Below, piece by piece: positions 1-6,644 of a stretch of DNA of 27,593 nt. The notes beneath the pieces are model-generated. The model ran no database searches. It saw nothing but the letters and a program-made list of their open reading frames with translations, and was not told where the DNA came from. Where the stretch lies: assembly GCA_002492725.1 (NCBI GenBank), contig DLAF01000032.1:53388-80980 (forward strand), written 5' to 3'. Each line of letters starts with the position of its first letter. Position 1 is the stretch's first letter. The DNA comes from Lachnospiraceae bacterium UBA7054. Lineage in GTDB: Bacteria > Bacillota > Clostridia > Lachnospirales > Lachnospiraceae. The translations under genes were made by a program, and so were the position numbers.

Positions 1-1059
1 TGGTGCATCTATCCCATGTACGATTACGCGCATCCCATCGAGGACGCGATCGAAGGTATCACCCACTCCATCTGCACGCTGGAGTTTGAGGATCACAGGC
101 CGCTTTACAACTGGGTGGTGACGGAGCTGGAATATCCGCACCCGCCAAAGCAGATCGAATTTGCCAAAATGTATTTGACCAATGTGGTCACTGGAAAGCG
201 CTATATCAAGAAACTGGTGGAGGACGGCATCGTGGACGGATGGGACGATCCGAGGCTGGTATCCATTGCGGCCCTGCGCAGACGCGGATTCACTCCGGAA
301 TCCATTCAGCGTTTTGTGGATCTGTGCGGCGTCTCCAAGGCAAATTCTTCGGCGGAGTACTCGATGCTCGAGTATTGCATCAGGGAGGATTTAAAGCTGA
401 AACGTCCGCGGATCATGGCGGTGACTGATCCGGTCAAGCTGATCATTGACAATTATCCCGAAGGGGAGACGGAGCTGCTTCCCGTGGTGAATAACCCGGA
501 AAATGAGAGCCTTGGTTCCCGCGAGGTACCTTTTAGCAGGGAGCTTTATATTGAACGGGAGGACTTTATGGAGGAGCCGCCGAAAAAGTATTTTCGGCTT
601 TTCCCGGGCAATGAGGTGCGGCTTATGGGCGCTTACTTTGTGAAGTGTACCGATTATGAAAAAGATGAAACGGGAAAGGTGACGGTGGTGCACTGTACCT
701 ACGATCCGGCTTCCAGGGGCGGCAACAGTCCGGACGGCCGCAAGGTGAAGGGAACCATTCACTGGGTGTCAGCCGCAGAGTCCGTGCAGGCGAAAGTCCG
801 GCTTTACGAGAACATCATCGACGAGGAGAAGGGGGTCTACAACGAGGACGGAAGCCTCAATTTAAACCCCGATTCGCTCAAGGTCCTGGAAAACTGCAGG
901 ATTGAGCCGTCGGTGAAGGATGCGAAGGCTTACGAGAGCTTCCAGTTTGTCAGACAGGGATTTTTCTGTGTGGACTGTAAGGATTCGAAACCGGGAAGCC
1001 TTGTTTTTAACAGAATTGTATCACTTAAGAGTTCCTATGTATTGCCGAAATCAGAATAA
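1..1059 (+). CDS. glnS: Glutaminyl-tRNA synthetase, 3' part (5' end outside window)
   Basis: This enzyme charges tRNA-Gln with glutamine in the cytoplasm. The reading frame is open from base 1, so the gene enters from the left; the visible part holds about 350 residues. It shows the class I GlnRS signatures YDYAHPIEDAIEGITHS, GWDDPRL, LRRRGF and CIREDL, followed by the two anticodon-binding beta-barrels. The KMSKS-like catalytic loop, VMSKR in E. coli GlnRS, reads VVTGKR here (near base 190), keeping the K-R pair but replacing Met-Ser by Thr-Gly. The C-terminus looks complete. Having GlnRS suggests direct charging, although many Firmicutes use GatCAB instead; GatCAB cannot be excluded from this window. 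The DUF2225 gene follows 54 bases later with a promoter of its own overlapping the end of this gene. Confidence 0.95.
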   Translation, partial: WCIYPMYDYAHPIEDAIEGITHSICTLEFEDHRPLYNWVVTELEYPHPPKQIEFAKMYLTNVVTGKRYIKKLVEDGIVDGWDDPRLVSIAALRRRGFTPESIQRFVDLCGVSKANSSAEYSMLEYCIREDLKLKRPRIMAVTDPVKLIIDNYPEGETELLPVVNNPENESLGSREVPFSRELYIEREDFMEEPPKKYFRLFPGNEVRLMGAYFVKCTDYEKDETGKVTVVHCTYDPASRGGNSPDGRKVKGTIHWVSAAESVQAKVRLYENIIDEEKGVYNEDGSLNLNPDSLKVLENCRIEPSVKDAKAYESFQFVRQGFFCVDCKDSKPGSLVFNRIVSLKSSYVLPKSE

Positions 1060-1070
1060 TAGGGTATAAT
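1042..1070 (+). promoter_or_regulatory. Sigma-A-type promoter for the DUF2225 gene
   Basis: TTGCCG (1042-1047), a 17-base spacer and a perfect TATAAT (1065-1070) lie across the end of glnS. They are well placed for the ATG at 1114, which has an AAGGTGGAGG ribosome binding site (1096-1105). Seen by eye only. Confidence 0.55.
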
Positions 1071-1113
1071 TGAAGGGCTATAGTTGAACGAATATAAGGT
1101 GGAGGATAAACAA

Positions 1114-1980
1114 ATGGCAGGACTGTTGTCGGGGTTAGAGCAGTTTGGACTGAGCAATTTGGAAGGGATGGATCTCTATGATGCCCCCAAAAAGGCGGAA
1201 GAGGGAGAAGGTGGAGAAGCGGCAGCACATGTCGTGCAGGAGCAGGATTTCCTCTTTGATAAATCTTTTACCTGTCCGCTTTGTGACAGAGAATTTAAGG
1301 CGAGGACCGTCAAGATCGGTAAGGCAAAGCTGGCGGGGAGCGATTTGGATCTGCGTCCCAAATATGAGCAGATCGATCTTTTGAAATATGATGTGATCAT
1401 GTGTCCGTCCTGCGGGTATGCGGCTCTGAGCCGATTTTTCAAATATTTGACGTCGCCGCAGGCAAAGAATATCCAGAAGGCGATTTCCGCAAACTTTAAA
1501 CCGCAGAAGGATACAGCGGAAACCTACACCTACGAGGAGGCTTTGGAGCGTTATAAGATGGCGCTTGCTAATGCGATCGTCAAGCAGACGAAGGCCAGCG
1601 AGAAGGCGTATATCTGTTTAAAAACGGCTTGGCTTTTGAGAGGACAGGCGGAACATCTGGACCCTGCAGAAGAGGGCTATGAGGAGAAAAAGAAACAGTG
1701 TCAGGATGAGGAAGATGAGTTCCTCCGCAATGCGCTGGAAGGCTTCCTTGCGGCGAGGCAGACGGAAAGTTTCCCTATGTGTGGTATGGATGAGCCTACA
1801 GTGGATTTCCTGATTTCGGTGACGGCCATGCGTTTCGAGCAGTACGATGTGGCGAGCCGCCTGATCACGGGTCTCATCACGTCAAAGACAGCCAATCCCC
1901 GCATGAAGGAAAAGGCCAGGGATGTGAAGGAAATGCTGATGAAGAAGATCAAGGAAAAGAACGCTGCCGCCAGAAAGTAA
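1114..1980 (+). CDS. DUF2225 family zinc-binding protein
   Basis: A cytoplasmic protein of 288 residues of the DUF2225 family, widespread in clostridia and of unknown function. The N-terminal third holds two CxxC pairs, FTCPLCDREF and VIMCPSCGYAA, expected to form a zinc ribbon; the remainder is helical and resembles tetratricopeptide-like repeats. I chose the ATG at 1114 because AAGGTGGAGG sits 8 bases upstream; an in-frame TTG at 1084 would add 10 residues but has no good ribosome binding site. The MocR-type regulator begins 18 bases after the stop, so the two are probably co-transcribed. The family assignment is firm; the role is unknown. Confidence 0.85.
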   Translation: MAGLLSGLEQFGLSNLEGMDLYDAPKKAEEGEGGEAAAHVVQEQDFLFDKSFTCPLCDREFKARTVKIGKAKLAGSDLDLRPKYEQIDLLKYDVIMCPSCGYAALSRFFKYLTSPQAKNIQKAISANFKPQKDTAETYTYEEALERYKMALANAIVKQTKASEKAYICLKTAWLLRGQAEHLDPAEEGYEEKKKQCQDEEDEFLRNALEGFLAARQTESFPMCGMDEPTVDFLISVTAMRFEQYDVASRLITGLITSKTANPRMKEKARDVKEMLMKKIKEKNAAARK

Positions 1981-1998
1981 CGGAGGCGCAGATTTACC

Positions 1999-3417
1999 AT
2001 GAAAGAATTGCCAATCCGGATTCGATTGGAGAAAAAGAGCGGTAAAACTTTATATGAGCAGCTTTACGAATACATCCGGGAGGAAATCAGGACAGGGGGG
2101 CTTTTGCCGGGAGAGCGGCTTCCCTCAGCCAGATTCCTCTCGGATTCTCTGCAAGTGTCCAGAACCACGGTGGATATGGCCTACGGACAGCTCGTGGCGG
2201 AAGGGTATTTGACGGCTAAGCCGAAGAGCGGATATTTTGTGAATGCCACGGAGGGGCTTTACAACACCGGGATGACGGCGATGGAGGAAAAGCCGAAGGC
2301 GTCTGCGAAAGAGACGGAGGATGCCTTCCGTTATGATTTTTCTCCGACAGCCATTGATATGACGTATTTTCCCTATGCCACATGGAAAAAGATCACCAGA
2401 AATATCCTGGTGGATGCAAAGAGCCGGATGTTTGCGTTGGGGGAGCCGCAGGGAGATAGGGAGCTTCGGCACACGATCTGCCGTTATCTGCACAGCTCCC
2501 GCGGAGTCAACTGTGATCCGGAGCAGCTCATTATCGGAGCAGGAAACGATTTCCTGCTTCTTTTGCTGGAAAAGCTGCTTGGCCGTCATGTTCCTGTTGC
2601 CATGGAGAATCCGACTTATCAGAAAGCCTATCGGATTTTTAACTCTTTTGCCTATCCGATTTTTCTGGTGCCCATGGATGAGAAGGGAATCCGCGTGGAC
2701 AGGCTTAGAGAGAGCGGCGCACAGGTTGCCTATGTAATGCCTTCCCGTCAGTATCCCACGGGAATATCCATGCCGATCGGAAGACGCATGGAGCTTCTTA
2801 GCTGGGCGGCAGAGGGAAAGGAGCGCTATCTGATCGAGGACGACTATGACAGTGAGTTTCGCTATAAGGGAAGACCGCTGCCGTCCCTGCAGGCTTCGGA
2901 TTCCCAGGGACACGTGATCTATCTGGGAACTTTTTCGAAGGCGATCGCACCCGCAATCCGTGTCAGTTATATGGTGCTGCCATATCCGCTTCTGGAAAAA
3001 TACCGCAGGGAGTGCGGTTTTATCTCCTCCACGGTTTCCAGGATCGACCAGACGATCCTAAACGAGTTTATCCGCGACGGTTATTTTGAGCGTTACCTGA
3101 ATAAAATGCGTAAAGTCTACCGCGCAAAACACGATCTGCTCCTGGGAGAGATCAGGGAATGGGAGGCGGATTTTGCGGTAAGCGGTGAAAATGCAGGGCT
3201 TCATATTCTGTTGAAAGACAGGAGAGGAAGGGACGAGGAAAGCCTTGTGAAAGCAGCGGAGGAGGCAGATGTGAAGGTTTACGGCATGAGCGCCTTTCGC
3301 ATGACGGCAGACGCGCAGACGGCGATAGAACCGGCAACTCTGATTCTCGGCTATGGTAGTCTGTCGGAAGCGGAGATTCGGGAGGGACTTAAGAGACTAA
3401 AAAAAGCCTGGCATTGA
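1999..3417 (+). CDS. MocR/PdxR family transcriptional regulator (GntR HTH fused to aminotransferase-like domain)
   Basis: A 472-residue MocR-type regulator. Residues about 10-75 form a GntR winged helix-turn-helix (LYEQLYEYIREEI, LPSARFLSDSLQVSRTTV). Residues about 110-470 form a fold-type I PLP-dependent aminotransferase-like domain, with the probable Schiff-base lysine K314 in LGTFSKAIAP and the cofactor-contacting DDYDSEF segment. Members such as PdxR and GabR bind PLP and activate vitamin B6 or GABA genes. No pdxST lies next to it here, so the target is unknown. The ATG at 1999 has GGAGG 13 bases upstream. The stop codon lies in the loop of the downstream terminator. Confidence 0.88.
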   Translation: MKELPIRIRLEKKSGKTLYEQLYEYIREEIRTGGLLPGERLPSARFLSDSLQVSRTTVDMAYGQLVAEGYLTAKPKSGYFVNATEGLYNTGMTAMEEKPKASAKETEDAFRYDFSPTAIDMTYFPYATWKKITRNILVDAKSRMFALGEPQGDRELRHTICRYLHSSRGVNCDPEQLIIGAGNDFLLLLLEKLLGRHVPVAMENPTYQKAYRIFNSFAYPIFLVPMDEKGIRVDRLRESGAQVAYVMPSRQYPTGISMPIGRRMELLSWAAEGKERYLIEDDYDSEFRYKGRPLPSLQASDSQGHVIYLGTFSKAIAPAIRVSYMVLPYPLLEKYRRECGFISSTVSRIDQTILNEFIRDGYFERYLNKMRKVYRAKHDLLLGEIREWEADFAVSGENAGLHILLKDRRGRDEESLVKAAEEADVKVYGMSAFRMTADAQTAIEPATLILGYGSLSEAEIREGLKRLKKAWH

Positions 3418-3428
3418 GCCAGGCTTTT
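3401..3428 (+). terminator. Intrinsic terminator after the MocR gene, probably bidirectional
   Basis: GCCTGGC (3406-3412) pairs with GCCAGGC (3418-3424) across a 5-base loop that contains the TGA stop of the MocR gene. An A-run precedes and TTTT follows, so it could act on both strands between the convergent MocR and TetR genes. Confidence 0.8.
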
Positions 3429-3435
3429 CGCTTGC

Positions 3436-3462
3436 CTAGAGTTTGCCGCAGGCACACTCTAG
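3436..3462 (-). terminator. Second hairpin overlapping the 3' end of the TetR gene
   Basis: CTAGAGT (3436-3442) pairs with ACTCTAG (3456-3462), and an inner TGCC pairs with GGCA, giving an 11-bp stem with one mismatch and a 3-base loop. It covers the TetR stop codon. On the minus strand the A-run at 3401-3405 would come after the first hairpin. Together the two hairpins probably insulate the convergent genes. Confidence 0.45.
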
Positions 3463-4061
3463 CGGTACGAGAGCGCCTTTACCATATTCAAATAGGCGCA
3501 GCTCTCATCGTAGAGCATGTCCGGGTGAAAGGAAGCGTCCTCAAAGTGGGCGTTCATCAGGCCGTTTAGGGTATAGGTGAGCATTCGGTCAAGTTTCTCG
3601 TAATCGACCTCGGCCTTGAAACGAGAGCGGTCAGCCTGGTTTTTTAACACGGCCTGCACGTCACTCAATACATTTCTCTGCCGCTCGATGGCAACCAGAG
3701 TCTCGCTCACATCCTCGCGGCGGCAGCGGTTTAAGAACTGCTGCATATAAGGATAATTCTTTAGTACCTGCAGTCTGGCATATTCCATCAGTCGGCGGAT
3801 CTCAAAATAGTCCTGCTCCGTGGAAGAGACGGCACCGGTCAATTCAAGTTTCATAAAACGTACACTGTAGTCAAAGAGAAAGCTGTAAAGGCCGAGCTTA
3901 CTCCCAAAATAGTGAAACAATAATCCTTTGCTGATGCCGGCCTCAACCACGATGTCATCGGTACTGGCATGTTTATAGCCGCCCTGTGCGAATACTTTTA
4001 AGGCAGCATTAATCATGCGGTCCTGCTTTTCTTTTTTCAAATCAAAAAATTTCTCGTTCAT
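3459..4061 (-). CDS. TetR/AcrR family transcriptional regulator
   Basis: A 200-residue TetR-type repressor. The N-terminal helix-turn-helix is clear: DRMINAALKVFAQGGYKHASTD, then IVVEAGISKGLLFHYFGSK, then the LYSFLFDY start of the ligand domain. The C-terminal 140 residues form the usual helical ligand-binding and dimerisation domain, whose ligand cannot be predicted. No efflux pump or other target is adjacent; the neighbours are a convergent regulator and a divergent small acidic protein. An inverted repeat at its own promoter suggests autoregulation. The ATG at 4061 begins MNEKFFDLKKEK, typical of this subgroup. Confidence 0.9.
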   Translation of the reverse strand: MNEKFFDLKKEKQDRMINAALKVFAQGGYKHASTDDIVVEAGISKGLLFHYFGSKLGLYSFLFDYSVRFMKLELTGAVSSTEQDYFEIRRLMEYARLQVLKNYPYMQQFLNRCRREDVSETLVAIERQRNVLSDVQAVLKNQADRSRFKAEVDYEKLDRMLTYTLNGLMNAHFEDASFHPDMLYDESCAYLNMVKALSYR

Positions 4062-4084
4062 GTCTTCCTCAATTCTACATAAAT

Positions 4085-4134
4085 TGACCTTTTCGGTCAG
4101 ATTTTACTATATCACAATAGCGGGCGGGATTCAA
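4085..4134 (-). promoter_or_regulatory. TetR promoter with inverted-repeat operator
   Basis: Read on the minus strand, TTGAAT (4129-4134), a 17-base spacer and TATAGT (4106-4111) make a good promoter. At the expected start of transcription lies the perfect inverted repeat TGACC-n5-GGTCA (4085-4099). Its position suggests the TetR protein represses its own gene. The inverted repeat is seen directly; the regulation is inferred. Confidence 0.65.
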
Positions 4135-4242
4135 TGTCAAGGAGAAAACTAGTTTTAAAAAAATTTATTTCCACAAGATGTAGTGGTCTAAGTGCTGATT
4201 TGGTAAATTTTTCTGTTTTTTTATACATATTCTCTTTTCATT

Positions 4243-4270
4243 TTTACAAAATAGTATTAGTATATATAAT
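4243..4270 (+). promoter_or_regulatory. Promoter for the acidic small protein
   Basis: TTTACA (4243-4248), a 16-base spacer and TATAAT (4265-4270) lie in a very AT-rich stretch 41 bases before the ATG at 4311. The ribosome binding site is GAAAGGAGA, ending 6 bases before the start. Confidence 0.55.
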
Positions 4271-4310
4271 AATAGATACTTGGGCGACAATCCGTGAAAG
4301 GAGAACACTG

Positions 4311-4676
4311 ATGGCAAAAAAATTTGGTAAGGTCTTATTACTGACAGCGGCTCTTGGCGCCGTAGCGGGAGGGGCGTACTATTATCTCAAGGGCAGAGAT
4401 GCACTTCTGGATGATGATTTTGATGATGACGATGATTTCGATAATTTTGACGAAGATCTCGACGAGGGCGATTCCGACCGCAACTACGTAAATCTGGATC
4501 TGAACAGGGCGGAGGAGAGCCTGAAGGAAGAAGTGAAGGATGTCTTTAAGGAGGGCATTCAGGCGGCGAAGGCCGAGGCAACGGACAAAGTCGTAGGCAG
4601 CGCAAAGAAGGTGGAAGAGTTCTTTGACGACGAGGATGAAGACGTCGACGACGAAGATGACTGTATGAACGAATAA
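4311..4676 (+). CDS. Small acidic protein with N-terminal membrane segment
   Basis: A 121-residue protein I do not recognise as a named family. Residues 5-26 form a glycine/alanine-rich hydrophobic segment, likely a membrane anchor or uncleaved signal, because no clear signal peptidase site or lipobox is seen. Residues 30-55 are almost all Asp/Glu, residues 60-100 look like an amphipathic helix, and the C-terminus (about 105-121) is again an Asp/Glu run. The ATG at 4311 follows a strong AAAGGAGA site; an upstream in-frame extension to 4134 is AT-rich and contains the promoter, so I reject it. The protein may bind divalent cations at the cell surface or membrane, but that is only inferred from composition. 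Confidence 0.7.
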   Translation: MAKKFGKVLLLTAALGAVAGGAYYYLKGRDALLDDDFDDDDDFDNFDEDLDEGDSDRNYVNLDLNRAEESLKEEVKDVFKEGIQAAKAEATDKVVGSAKKVEEFFDDEDEDVDDEDDCMNE

Positions 4677-4713
4677 ACACAGCGTATCCATAAAAAATGC
4701 GGATCAAGATAAT

Positions 4714-4752
4714 AGGAGGCAGCCTTCATAAGAAGAATGCCTCCTCATTTTT
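4714..4752. terminator. Bidirectional terminator between convergent genes
   Basis: AGGAGGCA (4714-4721) pairs with TGCCTCCT (4738-4745), followed on the plus strand by CATTTTTAT and preceded by an A/T-rich stretch. It sits between the acidic-protein gene and the convergent DUF6062 gene. Confidence 0.65.
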
Positions 4753-4763
4753 ATCTTATGCAA

Positions 4764-5525
4764 TTACTTATTTGCCTGGTACGGCGGATCGGCGGGATAC
4801 CCGCCCTTTAATTTCTGCATGCCTCGCTGGATGGCATCGCGCGAATTTTTCCAGTCGGCATCTTTGTTGCGGTAATCGAACTTTTCTACCAGCCAGGAAA
4901 CGTCTTCTGACAGGCGTGCCATATTTTCTTCCATCAGCGGGAAGACCAGGTCATAAAAGTCCTTTTTTTCTTTGTCACTTAAGCGGCTCTCACCCGCTTC
5001 GCACAGATCGCCGAAGTGGTGGAGGCAGAAGCCTTTGCTCTCCTTCACCTTTGTGCGGAAGTCGGAATCTTTTTGGAACATCACGAAAAAGGTGTCCAGA
5101 TAGCGCTCGTAGGTGTCAGCGTAGCGTTTGCAGATATAGCAGGACGTATCTTTTTCGGCGGCCCAGATACCAATCGGGTTTAAGCGGCCGGTCTGTTTTT
5201 TGAGCTTATCTTTTAAGGAGGTTTTGCCGGGAGCGAAAGCCTTTATTTTTTCGTGGAGTTCCCGATTCATCCGCTGGTAATGCGTTTTCAGGATCCAGGC
5301 GTTTCCCAGCGTGTTGCCGTAGTCAAACATTTTCTTGAAATGATTGCGGCAAAAGCCTTCTTTGTCGGTCTGTTCTCTGACATCGCTCTCCATGTAGGAG
5401 GAGCCTGAGCCGAGGACGAAATCCAAAAGGTCCTGTTCCACATTGCGCTCGATAAAGCAGAAAGGGCATTCATCCTGCGCGTTCATGGCATCGTTTAAGG
5501 GGATGGTGTAGAGTTTTTCTTTCAT
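4764..5525 (-). CDS. DUF6062 family protein, cysteine/histidine-rich
   Basis: A 253-residue cytoplasmic protein of the DUF6062 family, function unknown. It contains two matched metal-binding-like modules: CPFC near residue 20 with FCRNHF near residue 60, and CYIC near residue 130 with FCLHHF near residue 170. The repetition of CxxC followed by CxxHF suggests a duplicated zinc- or iron-binding unit. The ATG at 5525 has GGAGG 8 bases upstream on the minus strand; the frame stays open for 35 codons further up, but that stretch holds the promoter region. The gene is divergent from the HAD phosphatase and convergent with the acidic protein, so it is probably transcribed alone. Confidence 0.8.
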   Translation of the reverse strand: MKEKLYTIPLNDAMNAQDECPFCFIERNVEQDLLDFVLGSGSSYMESDVREQTDKEGFCRNHFKKMFDYGNTLGNAWILKTHYQRMNRELHEKIKAFAPGKTSLKDKLKKQTGRLNPIGIWAAEKDTSCYICKRYADTYERYLDTFFVMFQKDSDFRTKVKESKGFCLHHFGDLCEAGESRLSDKEKKDFYDLVFPLMEENMARLSEDVSWLVEKFDYRNKDADWKNSRDAIQRGMQKLKGGYPADPPYQANK

Positions 5526-5601
5526 GGCGGCCTCCGTTCCTGATTTGTATTTTGATCTGTGCGTTTTTACTGATAGGATGTTCGTACTTGTATTTGGTTC
5601 T

Positions 5602-5630
5602 ATTGTCTCATTTTTGTCTCCATGGGTCAA
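5602..5630 (-). promoter_or_regulatory. Candidate promoter for the DUF6062 gene
   Basis: On the minus strand, TTGACC (5625-5630), a 17-base spacer and GACAAT (5602-5607). The -10 is imperfect, and the implied leader is about 70 bases long. Confidence 0.4.
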
Positions 5631-5655
5631 GCGAACATGCCTTGTTTCTTTGGCA

Positions 5656-5684
5656 TTGCATTGCCATCCTGTAAACAGTATGGT
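5656..5684 (+). promoter_or_regulatory. Candidate promoter for the HAD phosphatase gene
   Basis: TTGCAT (5656-5661), a 17-base spacer and TATGGT (5679-5684), about 58 bases before the ATG at 5742. Confidence 0.45.
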
Positions 5685-5741
5685 AAACTACAAATATAAG
5701 GTATTAGGAAAAAAGTACTTGCGGAAGGCGGTTGCTTGAGA

Positions 5742-6563
5742 ATGGCCATGCAGGAGCTTCCTGGGATCAATGAGGACAAAGAAGATATTCTTTCGCAGAT
5801 CGACTGTTTTGCGCTGGATATGGATGGCACGATTTATCTGGGAGAGCGGTGGATCGACGGTGCGCGGGATTTTCTTGAGCGGATCGAGGCCACAGGCAGG
5901 AGCTATGTTTTCGTGACCAACAACTCCTCCAAAAACGCGGCGGTTTATGTGGAGAAGCTTGCGCGGATGGGGCTTTTTGTGGGGGAGGAGAAGATTGTCA
6001 CTTCAGGGCAGGCCACGATTCATTATCTGCAGCAGCATTTTGCAGGGAAAAAGGTTTTTCTTTTGGGAAATGAGCTGCTGCGGGAGGAGTTTTTGCGGGC
6101 AGGCATCTGCCTGGAGGAGGAAGCGCCCGATGTGGTAGTGACGGCGTTTGACACTTCGCTCGATTACGAAAAAATGTGCAGGGTCTGCGATCTGGTGCGT
6201 GCGGGATTGCCCTATCTGGCGACCCATCCGGACTATAACTGTCCGACGGAGGATGGCTTCATTCCGGATGCCGGAGCAATCCACGCCTTTATCCACGCAT
6301 CGGCATTTCGGTGGCCCGACCGGGTGATTGGCAAACCGAACGAGGACATCATAGACTATTTGACTACTAGAGTCAATACAGAGCGGGGACGCATTGCGAT
6401 GGTGGGAGACAGACTTTACACCGATATTGCGGCAGGCGTAAACCATGGATTAAAGAGTGTGCTCGTCTTAAGCGGCGAGGCTTCCCTGGAGGATGCGCGT
6501 GACTCTGAGGTGAAACCACATCTGATTTTTTCATCCGTGCGGGAAATGATACCGTTTTTATGA
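5742..6563 (+). CDS. HAD-IIA family phosphatase (NagD-like)
   Basis: A 273-residue cytoplasmic haloacid-dehalogenase-type phosphatase. Motif I is LDMDGTIYLG with the nucleophile and acid as D26 and D28; motif II is FVTNNSS; motif III is the lysine in GKPNEDI; motif IV is MVGDRLYTDIAAG. The domain between motifs II and III is the C2 cap typical of the NagD / p-nitrophenyl phosphatase subgroup, which acts on sugar or nucleoside monophosphates or glycerol phosphate. The exact substrate cannot be read from sequence. I chose the ATG at 5742, with AAGGCGG about 10 bases upstream; a TTG at 5736 would be too close to that site. Confidence 0.9.
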   Translation: MAMQELPGINEDKEDILSQIDCFALDMDGTIYLGERWIDGARDFLERIEATGRSYVFVTNNSSKNAAVYVEKLARMGLFVGEEKIVTSGQATIHYLQQHFAGKKVFLLGNELLREEFLRAGICLEEEAPDVVVTAFDTSLDYEKMCRVCDLVRAGLPYLATHPDYNCPTEDGFIPDAGAIHAFIHASAFRWPDRVIGKPNEDIIDYLTTRVNTERGRIAMVGDRLYTDIAAGVNHGLKSVLVLSGEASLEDARDSEVKPHLIFSSVREMIPFL

Positions 6564-6644
6564 TCATGCGGGTTTAGGAAGCAGCAGATTTATGCGTTAA
6601 TAAATGCAATCAAGTGAGGGAACGGGAAAAGGAGAAGTGAGTCG

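Noticed and set aside
2125..2913. 262-residue ORF on the minus strand inside the MocR gene
   Set aside because: It is antisense to a clear, well-conserved gene, has no ribosome binding site and its product is compositionally odd (rich in Arg, His, Leu).
4134..4310. N-terminal extension of the acidic protein
   Set aside because: It contains the promoter, is AT-rich and low in complexity, and a much better ATG with AAAGGAGA exists at 4311.
4697..5203. 168-residue plus-strand ORF opposite the DUF6062 gene
   Set aside because: It overlaps the CxxC/CxxHF protein on the other strand, starts inside a terminator region and is Cys/Arg/Ser-rich without homology.
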